From assembly GCA_019115545.1 (NCBI GenBank), contig DXDK01000036.1, positions 1 to 48,986 on the forward strand: DNA of 48,986 nucleotides, written 5' to 3'. The DNA comes from Candidatus Evtepia faecavium. Lineage in GTDB: Bacteria; Bacillota; Clostridia; Oscillospirales; Oscillospiraceae. Shown piece by piece: positions 41,183 to 46,988 of this stretch. The notes beneath the pieces are model-generated. The model saw only the letters and a program-made list of their open reading frames with translations. It had not been told where the DNA came from and did no database searches. A program made the position numbers and the translations under genes. Each line of letters opens with the position of its first letter. Positions within the stretch are counted from its first letter, which is position 1.

Positions 41183-41863
41183 ATGGCACCATCGATCCCC
41201 CCCATGCAGCTGCTGGTCTCCATCGTGGAGCGGGGCAAGGGCCGGGACCTGCGGGAACACTACCGCCGGTTCGGCCTCATCCACCACAACCAGGCGGCCG
41301 GCCACGGCACCGCGGCCTCCCATCTGCTGGACGCCCTGGGCTTTGGAACCAGCGAGCGGGACGTCCTTCTGACCCTGGGCCCCCGGGACACCATGGCCCA
41401 GCTGATCTACTACCTGAAAGACGAGGACCGGGCCAAGCTGGATACCCCGGGCATCGCCTTTACCCTGAACCTGTCGGGGATGAGCGCCATCCTGGCGGTG
41501 GCCCTGTCCCGGCTGGAGGAAATGAAACCGGAAAGGGGAGAGCTATTCATGGAACAGGGCAACCACCACAGCCTCATTCTGGCCACGGTGAACCCGGGCT
41601 ACACCGACGAGGTCATGGAGACCGCCCGGGAAGCCGGCGCCCGGGGCGGGACCGTCATCCGCGCCCGCTGGACCGACGCCGACGAGGTGGGGAAGTTCGT
41701 GGGCATCTCCCTCCAGGCGGAGAAGGAGGTGCTGGCCATCGTGGCCACCAACCGGGAGCGCAACGCCATCCTGGAGGCCATCAACGACCGCCATGGCCTG
41801 CGCACCCCCGCCCAGGCCATGGTGATCTCCCTGCCCATCGACCACACCGCCCGCCTGGATTGA
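41183..41863 (+). CDS. duplicated PII-like (GlnB-fold) protein
   Basis: A 226-residue protein made of two PII-like halves, about 8-110 and about 128-226. In the second half SLILATVNPGYTDEVME, GGTVIRARWTD, LQAEKEVLAIVATNRERNAIL and MVISLPID follow the strand-helix order of GlnB proteins; the first half has LLVSIVERGKGRDLREHY and HNQAAGHGTAASHLL. The uridylylated T-loop Tyr motif of classical GlnB is absent. Related PII-like proteins are known as ligand-sensing partners of transporters. The ATG lies 4 bases behind the DUF1538 stop with AGGAG in the end of that gene, so it probably gates the DUF1538 transporter. Ligand unknown. Confidence 0.8.
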   Translation: MAPSIPPMQLLVSIVERGKGRDLREHYRRFGLIHHNQAAGHGTAASHLLDALGFGTSERDVLLTLGPRDTMAQLIYYLKDEDRAKLDTPGIAFTLNLSGMSAILAVALSRLEEMKPERGELFMEQGNHHSLILATVNPGYTDEVMETAREAGARGGTVIRARWTDADEVGKFVGISLQAEKEVLAIVATNRERNAILEAINDRHGLRTPAQAMVISLPIDHTARLD

Positions 41864-41882
41864 AGGGCGGCAGAGAGACGAG

Positions 41883-41918
41883 AACGCCCCCGCACGGCAG
41901 CCGTGCGGGGGCGTTTTT
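41883..41918 (+). terminator. intrinsic terminator of the DUF1538/PII-like operon
   Basis: A perfect 13 bp G+C stem (41885-41897 with 41901-41913, 3-base loop) plus an AA-TT extension and T5. Confidence 0.92.
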
Positions 41919-41928
41919 ATATTACAGG

Positions 41929-41957
41929 TTGCAAAGGATCTCCGTCTTTGTTATAAT
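41929..41957 (+). promoter_or_regulatory. promoter of the MarR-nitroreductase operon
   Basis: TTGCAA at 41929-41934, 17 bp spacer, perfect TATAAT at 41952-41957. The following 30 bases are A+T-rich (TTAGAACTTAACTGTATATAG) and may hold the MarR operator. Confidence 0.8.
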
Positions 41958-42006
41958 TGATTAGAACTTAACTGTATATAGCTAAATGAAAGGAGGGTTG
42001 CAGGTT

Positions 42007-42453
42007 ATGGCTCCTTGTTCCAAGGAAGAATTGCTCCATGCCCTGTTTTTGCTAAAGAGTATGCTGGGGGCCGAGTTTGGCAAGAATTCCTCCGCCTGTG
42101 ACCTGAGCATGCAGGAATATGCCCTGATGCGCCAGCTTTCCACAGATGGAGGCGCTGCCAATCTCACCGCAGCTCGGGAGTATCTGGCAGTGACCAAGGC
42201 AGCGGTGTCCCAGATGCTTGCGTCTCTCGAAAAGCGCAACCTGCTGGTACGGAAAACCGACCCTGCCAACCGGCGCAACATCATTGTGACACTGACGCCA
42301 GAAGGAATGGAACGCCTGCGGCAGAAGGAAACCCAGGTGGAATATCGGCTGAGCGAACTGCTGTCAGAGCTCGGGGAGTCGGATGCTCTGCAGTTCATGG
42401 CGCTGATCCATAAGATGAAAGCAGTTTTATCTGCGAAAAAGGAGGAAACCTAA
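42007..42453 (+). CDS. MarR-family regulator of the nitroreductase
   Basis: A 148-residue MarR protein. The helix-turn-helix is LTAAREYLAVTKAAVSQML with ASLEKRNLLVRK behind it (about 50-83) and the wing DPANRRNIIVTLTPEG; a dimer helix closes the protein. The ATG at 42007 is used because AAAGGAGG (41989-41996) lies 10 bases upstream; the ATG at 41986 contains that site and cannot be the start. Its stop is directly followed by the ATG of the nitroreductase gene. Codon choice (GAA, AAA, GCA, CGG with more A/T in third positions) differs from the neighbouring genes. Confidence 0.87.
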   Translation: MAPCSKEELLHALFLLKSMLGAEFGKNSSACDLSMQEYALMRQLSTDGGAANLTAAREYLAVTKAAVSQMLASLEKRNLLVRKTDPANRRNIIVTLTPEGMERLRQKETQVEYRLSELLSELGESDALQFMALIHKMKAVLSAKKEET

Positions 42454-43125
42454 ATGACGATGCAAGAAGCGATAAGACAACGCCACATGGTGCGTAAATA
42501 TCTGAAGCAACCCATTCCGGAGGAGGTGGCGGCCCGGTTGCAGGCGCGACTAGAGGAGGACAATCAAACCAGCGGGTTATGTTTGACCCTGGTCACCGGC
42601 AACTCCGATGGGCTGGGGGCAATGGCAAAACTTATCAGCAAGAATGTGAATCATTACATTATCCTTGCCGGGCCGGATGGGCCGGACCTGGACGAGAAAC
42701 TGGGGTATTGGGGGGCCGACGCTATGCTCTTTGCACAGACCCTGGGGCTGAACAGCTGGTGGGTCGGCGGTATGTTCAATGCAAAAGGCGCGGCGAAACA
42801 TCTTGCCGGAACAGGGCTTCGAATCAACGGCGTCATCGTTGTGGGATATGGAGCAACCCAGGGTACCCCCCATAAATCCAAAACAGCGGCAGAGATCAGT
42901 TCGTATGATGGCGCTGCGCCCCGATGGTTTCAGGATGGCGTGTCGGCTCTGCTGCTGGCGCCCACGGCGCTGAATAAACAGGCATATCGTATCCGCGGAG
43001 AGGGCAACAACGTCACGCTCACCTGTGACAGTGGTCACTTCGCCGGGATTGACCTGGGCATTGGGAGATTTCATTTTGAAACAGGTGCGGGGAAAGACAA
43101 TTTTGAATGGGCAGAACCCTTTTAA
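42454..43125 (+). CDS. nitroreductase-family flavoprotein
   Basis: A 223-residue FMN-dependent oxidoreductase of the nitroreductase superfamily, in the TM1586-like subgroup. Family marks are the RQRHMVRKYLKQPIPEE opening (the RSIR-like FMN site with a basic cluster), GADAMLFAQTLGLNSWWVGG in the middle and a late DLGIGRFHFE. The natural substrate is unknown; quinones, nitro compounds or flavins are usual. It starts immediately after the MarR stop, with AAGGAGG inside the marR end, so it is coupled to its likely repressor. Rare codons for this region (ATA, AGA, CGT, CAA) suggest transfer. Ends before a hairpin. Confidence 0.86.
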   Translation: MTMQEAIRQRHMVRKYLKQPIPEEVAARLQARLEEDNQTSGLCLTLVTGNSDGLGAMAKLISKNVNHYIILAGPDGPDLDEKLGYWGADAMLFAQTLGLNSWWVGGMFNAKGAAKHLAGTGLRINGVIVVGYGATQGTPHKSKTAAEISSYDGAAPRWFQDGVSALLLAPTALNKQAYRIRGEGNNVTLTCDSGHFAGIDLGIGRFHFETGAGKDNFEWAEPF

Positions 43126-43192
43126 GGCGATGGCGATGGAGAAGGAGATTCGAATATTTACTGGATGACAGTGGGCGACAATGGATAGCAAA

Positions 43193-43220
43193 AGCCCACA
43201 GGCCGCTACACCTGTGGGCT
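43193..43220 (+). terminator. terminator of the MarR-nitroreductase operon
   Basis: A perfect 10 bp stem (43193-43202 with 43211-43220, 8-base loop) followed by CTTCTG; the T-tract is modest. The 67 bases before it hold no gene. Confidence 0.65.
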
Positions 43221-43251
43221 CTTCTGAAATAAGCCCGCTCAGACAAAAAGA

Positions 43252-43296
43252 AAGCACCGCAATCCCGATACCCATGGTATCAAAATTGCGGTGCTT
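43252..43296 (-). terminator. intrinsic terminator of tRNA-Ser
   Basis: A 12 bp perfect stem (43252-43263 with 43285-43296) whose loop carries a second perfect hairpin (GATACC-CAT-GGTATC, 43267-43281), followed on the minus strand by TTTCTTTTT. It starts four bases behind the CCA end. Confidence 0.88.
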
Positions 43297-43299
43297 CTT

Positions 43300-43392
43300 T
43301 GGCGGAGAAGGAGGGATTCGAACCCTCGAGACCCTTTTGGGGCCTACACGATTTCCAATCGTGCGCGCTCGACCAAACTACGCGACTTCTCC
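43300..43392 (-). tRNA. tRNA-Ser (anticodon GGA)
   Basis: Read on the minus strand. Acceptor GGAGAAG (43392-43386) pairs with CTTCTCC (43310-43304), then discriminator G and an encoded CCA (43302-43300). The anticodon stem CACGA/TCGTG holds the loop TTGGAAA with anticodon GGA, reading UCC and UCU. A long variable arm (TAGGCCCCAAAAGGGTCTC region) and the T arm GAGGG-TTCGAAT-CCCTC are as expected for a type II serine tRNA. Confidence 0.97.
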
Positions 43393-43433
43393 GTGTTTGC
43401 TCAGCTCTTTTGTTGCGAAAGACAACGATAGAT

Positions 43434-43461
43434 ATTATAGCAGGTTTTCCTCCGATGTCAA
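43434..43461 (-). promoter_or_regulatory. strong promoter of tRNA-Ser
   Basis: Minus strand perfect TTGACA (43461-43456) and perfect TATAAT (43439-43434), 16 bp spacer; the best consensus promoter in the window. Confidence 0.88.
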
Positions 43462-43492
43462 GAGGGAAACGGAAAAAACTTTTCCCGGGCGG

Positions 43493-43529
43493 AAAAAGAG
43501 CCGGCCCGGGAGGTGGAGCCGGGCCGGCT
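43493..43529 (-). terminator. intrinsic terminator of the SleB-type gene
   Basis: An 11 bp G+C stem (43499-43509 with 43519-43529, 9-base loop) followed on the minus strand by CTTTTTCC. Confidence 0.88.
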
Positions 43530-43546
43530 GGAGGGAGAGAAGGGGA

Positions 43547-44440
43547 TCACAGATAGAAGTTGTGGTCCCCGATGGTGCATACATAGGTGCGGCTGCGGTC
43601 CGCCCAGGAGACCATGCTGGTGACGTTGAAGTACAGGCATTCCTCGGCTTCCCGGGCGCCGTCCAGGCAGAGCTTGGCGGCGATGACACTGTCCTCATCG
43701 GGGGTGAGGTAGATGGTGCCGTTGGCCACAGGAGAGAACTGCCGGGGGGCGAAAATGACTTCCTTGATGGTGTCGGGGAAGGTGGGGTCCTCCACCCGGT
43801 TGAGGATCACCGTGCCCACGGCGATCCGCCCGGCCATGGGTTGGTTGCCGGACTCGGAATAGATGGCCCGGGAGAGCCAGTATAGGTCCTCCTCGGGATA
43901 GGTGGGAGGCGTGGGGAACTCCCCGGTCTTCTGAAGGGTGAGGGTGTCTTCCCCCTCCTGGGTTAGGGAGCAGCCCAGGCTCTGGGCCAGGGTCTCGGCG
44001 GGGAGGAAGAGTGCGCCCGCCTGCTCCACCACCAGGGTGGGGACGTAGTAGTACTGCTGGTTCACGGAGAAGTAGGCCTTCCCCACGGTGGCCTGAAACT
44101 GAAGGTTCTCTCCCGTTGCGGTGAAGACCCCGTCCTGGAAGGAGAGGGTGGCCTCCGGGAAGAAGGCCCCCAGCACCTGGGCGGCGGAGAGATAGGGCAC
44201 GTCCTCCATGGGCACCACATCCGCGGTGGACTGGACGGCGGGGGCACGGGTCACCCGGCCGGCCTCGTCGGCGGCGGAGAGGGGGACCAGCATGACCTGG
44301 TCCTGGGCGAAGGCCACGGCAGGGCCCTCCGTGGTGGAACGGGTGAAAGAGAATTGGCTGTCTGCTGCGAATGCGTGGACGCAAAACAGGACTAAGGCGG
44401 CGCACAGGATGACGGCGCTGGTAATGTGGGTTTTCGTCAT
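43547..44440 (-). CDS. secreted SleB-type cell-wall hydrolase
   Basis: A 297-residue exported protein. A signal peptide (MTKTHITSAVILCAALVLFC, cut near AFA at about 26) leads to a copper-amine-oxidase-like N-terminal beta domain (about 75-165: YYYVPTLVVEQAGALFLPAE and TLAQSLGC are typical) and a C-terminal SleB/CwlJ-type lytic transglycosylase domain (about 185-297) with the catalytic Glu196 in AIYSESGNQ, then AVGTVILNRV, FSPVANG and the closing GDHNFYL. Such proteins act in spore cortex lysis or vegetative wall turnover. ATG at 44440 has GGGAG 8 bases upstream; a GTG at 44449 is too close to that site. Confidence 0.9.
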   Translation of the reverse strand: MTKTHITSAVILCAALVLFCVHAFAADSQFSFTRSTTEGPAVAFAQDQVMLVPLSAADEAGRVTRAPAVQSTADVVPMEDVPYLSAAQVLGAFFPEATLSFQDGVFTATGENLQFQATVGKAYFSVNQQYYYVPTLVVEQAGALFLPAETLAQSLGCSLTQEGEDTLTLQKTGEFPTPPTYPEEDLYWLSRAIYSESGNQPMAGRIAVGTVILNRVEDPTFPDTIKEVIFAPRQFSPVANGTIYLTPDEDSVIAAKLCLDGAREAEECLYFNVTSMVSWADRSRTYVCTIGDHNFYL

Positions 44441-44474
44441 AAAATCCACTCCCTGTTTCTCAAATGTTTTACTT

Positions 44475-44492
44475 TGTTACCAGATTGTAACA
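44475..44492. promoter_or_regulatory. inverted repeat over the SleB-type gene -10 box
   Basis: Perfect arms TGTTAC and GTAACA with a 6-base spacer, overlapping the -10 box. A possible repressor site; regulator unknown. Confidence 0.4.
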
Positions 44493-44512
44493 TATTCGCA
44501 AAGAAAAAGCAA
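44484..44512 (-). promoter_or_regulatory. promoter of the SleB-type gene
   Basis: Minus strand TTGCTT (44512-44507), 17 bp spacer, TACAAT (44489-44484). Confidence 0.65.
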
Positions 44513-44541
44513 GAAAAAGGGAAAAATAGGCTGGAAATGCG

Positions 44542-44582
44542 AAAAAAAGCCGGCAAACCACCAAATCTTGTGGTTTGCCGGC
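44542..44582 (-). terminator. intrinsic terminator of the thioesterase gene
   Basis: A perfect 13 bp stem (44549-44561 with 44570-44582, 8-base loop) followed on the minus strand by a run of seven T. Confidence 0.93.
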
Positions 44583-44632
44583 GGGTTGGGGCGTGCCCTG
44601 TCCGGGGAAAAGGGGGAAAATGACAGGTCAGC

Positions 44633-45025
44633 TCAAAGGTCCTGCATTTTTTTCTGGGCCTTGTCCAGGAAGCGGCCGCTCTGGATCACGGCCCGGGCGT
44701 GGGTGCCTTTCCCCACGGGGCCCTTGGCGTCCCAGGCGGTGACCTGGAAGACCAGCCGCCGGCCGTCCACCTGGGTGAGCTCGGCCCGGCAGGTGACGTC
44801 CATCCCCACCGGGGTGGGGGAGAGGTGCTCCACGTCCATGTGGATGCCCACGGTGCTCTCCTCCGGGGAGAGGTGGGGGGCCACGGCCTGCCAGGCGGCC
44901 TGCTCCATCCGGGCGATCATCACCGGGGTGGCCAGGACGGGCAGGGTCCCGCTGCCCACCGCCTGGGCGGAGAGGGGCTGGGTGACGGAAAAGGTGATTT
45001 CTTGGGCGATTCCGGGCTGCAACAT
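44633..45025 (-). CDS. hotdog-fold thioesterase (FlK-like)
   Basis: A 130-residue single-hotdog acyl-CoA thioesterase. The order of strands fits the FlK (fluoroacetyl-CoA thioesterase) group: VGSGTLPVLATPVMIARMEQAAW with the long helix, STVGIHMDVEHLSPTPVG with the glycine/threonine region, RRLVFQVTAWDAKGPVGKGTHARAVI at the end. The short acyl-CoA it cleaves is unknown. AAGGAGG lies 7 bases before the ATG. Next to it, divergently, is a CoA-transferase, so both may act on short acyl-CoAs. A TACAAT at 45115-45110 is a possible -10 with a weak -35. Confidence 0.88.
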   Translation of the reverse strand: MLQPGIAQEITFSVTQPLSAQAVGSGTLPVLATPVMIARMEQAAWQAVAPHLSPEESTVGIHMDVEHLSPTPVGMDVTCRAELTQVDGRRLVFQVTAWDAKGPVGKGTHARAVIQSGRFLDKAQKKMQDL

Positions 45026-45380
45026 GGTTGTGCCTCCTTATGCAAAATGATGGGTCCCCTGGCAGAGAGGGGAAAAAGAAACCAAAAGATTTCTGGATAC
45101 AACGACGAAATTGTAGCAGAAAACCTTCGAAAGGGGAAGAAAAAACCGACAAAAAACAGGGTTTTGCAGGGAAATCCGGAAAAACGTGTCAAAAGCGCCA
45201 AAGGGGGAAGAATAAATTTGTTCAATCTACTGCATCATGACTGTCTTGACTTTTCATATCAGGTAGGGTAGCATAAGGAAGGAAACTTGTGCGCACCAGT
45301 GAGGGATAGTGGTACATATTACTTCATCTGCATGCGTCGCACAGACAGGTACATATCTTGAAGACAGGAGGACACATCCA
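45026..45380 (+). other. divergent promoter region and long leader of the CoA-transferase gene
   Basis: No gene seen. The left part is A+T-rich and probably carries the thioesterase promoter (TACAAT on the minus strand at 45110-45115). The right part carries the CoA-transferase promoter and a leader of about 100 bases with a GTGCGCAC palindrome (45289-45296) and a direct repeat GGTACATAT at 45311-45319 and 45348-45356. Confidence 0.5.
45246..45274 (+). promoter_or_regulatory. promoter of the cat/but-type CoA-transferase gene
   Basis: TTGACT at 45246-45251, 17 bp spacer, TAGCAT at 45269-45274. Confidence 0.6.
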
Positions 45381-46790
45381 ATGTTCGAACATTACGAAAA
45401 TTATGATCGTTACATCCCCGATGTAATGCTCAAGAAGCACAAGAAGCACGAGGAGTATCTCCAGGATAAGTACGCGGGCATGACCCACGAGGAGATCTAC
45501 AAGAGCAAGCTGGGCACTGTGGACGACGCCCTGGCCCTCATCGAGAGCGGCGACGTCATCGTCAACTCCATCCACGGCTCCGAGCCCCGTCTGTTCTATC
45601 GCAACCTCCACCGGATCGCCGATCGCATCGATCCCAACAACCCCGTGGAGCTGTGGTCCTGCGTCCACCGCTGGGGCCCTGAGTATCCTGTCCACACCGA
45701 TCCCTCCTACAAGGACAAGTTCCATCACCAGACCTTCTTCTATGATGGCAACTTCCGGAAGATCCATCCCTCCGGCATGTCCACCTATTTCCCCGTGAAC
45801 CTGCACAACTATGGCCAGGAGCTCCACCGCTGCAAGCGGCCCAACGTGGTCGTGGTGGGTGTGTCCCCCATGGACGAGCACGGCTACTGCTGCGTCTCCT
45901 GCGACCTGCAGTGGGAGATGGAGTCCTTCTACTCCGCCGATAAGATCATCTACGAGGTCAACCCCCGCATCCCCCACCTGCCCGGCGACTGCGCCCTGCC
46001 CGTGGCTATGGCCGATGTGATCATCGAGTCCGACCTGACCCTGTACGAGCTGCAGGATCCCCCCATCGGCGAGGCTGAGAAGACCATCGCTGGCCTGGCC
46101 GCTGAGATGGTCCACGACGGCGACTGCATCCAGCTGGGCTTCGGCGGCATCCCCAACGCCATCGGCTTCGAGCTGATGAACCGCCACGACCTGGGCATCC
46201 ACACCGAGCAGATCGGCGCCTCCATGGCTCACATGATCCAGCAGGGCGTGGTCACCAACCGGTATAAGAACCTGGATCGTGGTTGGTCCGTTGGTGCATT
46301 CATCATCGCCGACAACTTCACCTATAACTACCTGAACAACCACCCCCGTGTCATGATGCGCCGCGGCCGTTACACCAACGACCCCATGATCATTGCCCAG
46401 CAGGACAACATGGTGTCCATCAACGCCGCTCTGCAGATCGACCTGACCGGCCAGGTGGCTGCTGAGGCCATTGCCAACATCCAGTGGTCCGGCACCGGCG
46501 GCGCTACCGACTATGCCTATGGTGCTTATCACTCCAAGGGCGGCCGCGCCATGCTGTGCCAGATCTCCACTGCCAAGAAGGGCACCGTGTCCCGTATCGC
46601 CCCCATCCTGGATCCCGGCTCCATCGTGTCCGTGTCCCGTAACCTCACCGACATGGTCATCACCGAGTACGGCGTTGCCAAGCTGCGTGCCCGCACCGTC
46701 AAGCAGCGCGTGGAGAACCTCATCGCCGTCGCCCACCCCGACTTCCGTGCCGAGCTGCGGAAGGAAGCCAACAAGCTCATGTACTTCTAA
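45381..46790 (+). CDS. acetyl-CoA hydrolase/transferase family CoA-transferase (butyryl-/4-hydroxybutyryl-CoA:acetate type)
   Basis: A 469-residue member of the Cat1/But/AbfT family, which moves CoA between short acyl-CoAs and acetate, the last step of butyrate or 4-aminobutyrate fermentation in related gut bacteria. Typical pieces are LGFGGIPNAIGFEL, LGIHTEQIGASM (with the candidate catalytic Glu), and the C-terminal DMVITEYGVAKLRARTVKQR and IAVAHPDFRAEL. It carries an unusual charged N-terminal extension of about 40 residues (KKHKKHEEYLQDKYAGM). AGGAGG precedes the ATG by 9 bases; a longer frame to 45309 is leader. Codon use (GGT, CGT, GCT among the C-ending codons) suggests strong expression. 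Substrate remains inferred. Confidence 0.88.
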   Translation: MFEHYENYDRYIPDVMLKKHKKHEEYLQDKYAGMTHEEIYKSKLGTVDDALALIESGDVIVNSIHGSEPRLFYRNLHRIADRIDPNNPVELWSCVHRWGPEYPVHTDPSYKDKFHHQTFFYDGNFRKIHPSGMSTYFPVNLHNYGQELHRCKRPNVVVVGVSPMDEHGYCCVSCDLQWEMESFYSADKIIYEVNPRIPHLPGDCALPVAMADVIIESDLTLYELQDPPIGEAEKTIAGLAAEMVHDGDCIQLGFGGIPNAIGFELMNRHDLGIHTEQIGASMAHMIQQGVVTNRYKNLDRGWSVGAFIIADNFTYNYLNNHPRVMMRRGRYTNDPMIIAQQDNMVSINAALQIDLTGQVAAEAIANIQWSGTGGATDYAYGAYHSKGGRAMLCQISTAKKGTVSRIAPILDPGSIVSVSRNLTDMVITEYGVAKLRARTVKQRVENLIAVAHPDFRAELRKEANKLMYF

Positions 46791-46821
46791 TTCGGCTTCG
46801 GGTCCGGCAAACTGTAAACGT

Positions 46822-46857
46822 AAAACAGCCACCGCACAAAAGTGCGGTGGCTGTTTT
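46822..46857 (+). terminator. intrinsic terminator of the CoA-transferase gene
   Basis: A perfect 16 bp stem (46822-46837 with 46842-46857, 4-base loop) ending in T6. Confidence 0.93.
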
Positions 46858-46859
46858 TT

Positions 46860-46892
46860 GCCCTCTGGCGGCCCCTGCGGGCCCCAGAGGGC
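46860..46892. other. extra G+C hairpin between convergent genes
   Basis: Arms 46860-46868 and 46884-46892 (9 bp) with an inner GGCCC/GGGCC pairing, located between the two terminators. No T-run on either side. Confidence 0.45.
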
Positions 46893-46930
46893 GTCGAAGC
46901 AGCTGGGGGAGAGGGGGCCCGAGCCAACAG

Positions 46931-46972
46931 AAGCGCCGGGGAGAGGACCACAGGGCCCTCTCCCCGGCGCTT
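46931..46972 (-). terminator. intrinsic terminator of the CheR-PAS gene
   Basis: A perfect 16 bp stem (46931-46946 with 46957-46972, 10-base loop); the T-tract on the minus strand is short (TTCTGTT). Confidence 0.7.
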
Positions 46973-46988
46973 GCAGGAAAGGCGGTTC

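Noticed and set aside
41717-41730. A 14-base identity (GGCGGAGAAGGAGG) between the PII-like gene and the 3' end of tRNA-Ser, flanking the MarR-nitroreductase islet like an att repeat
   Set aside because: It lies within an intact coding sequence, reads as ordinary Ala-Glu-Lys-Glu codons, is short for this composition, and no integrase is present.
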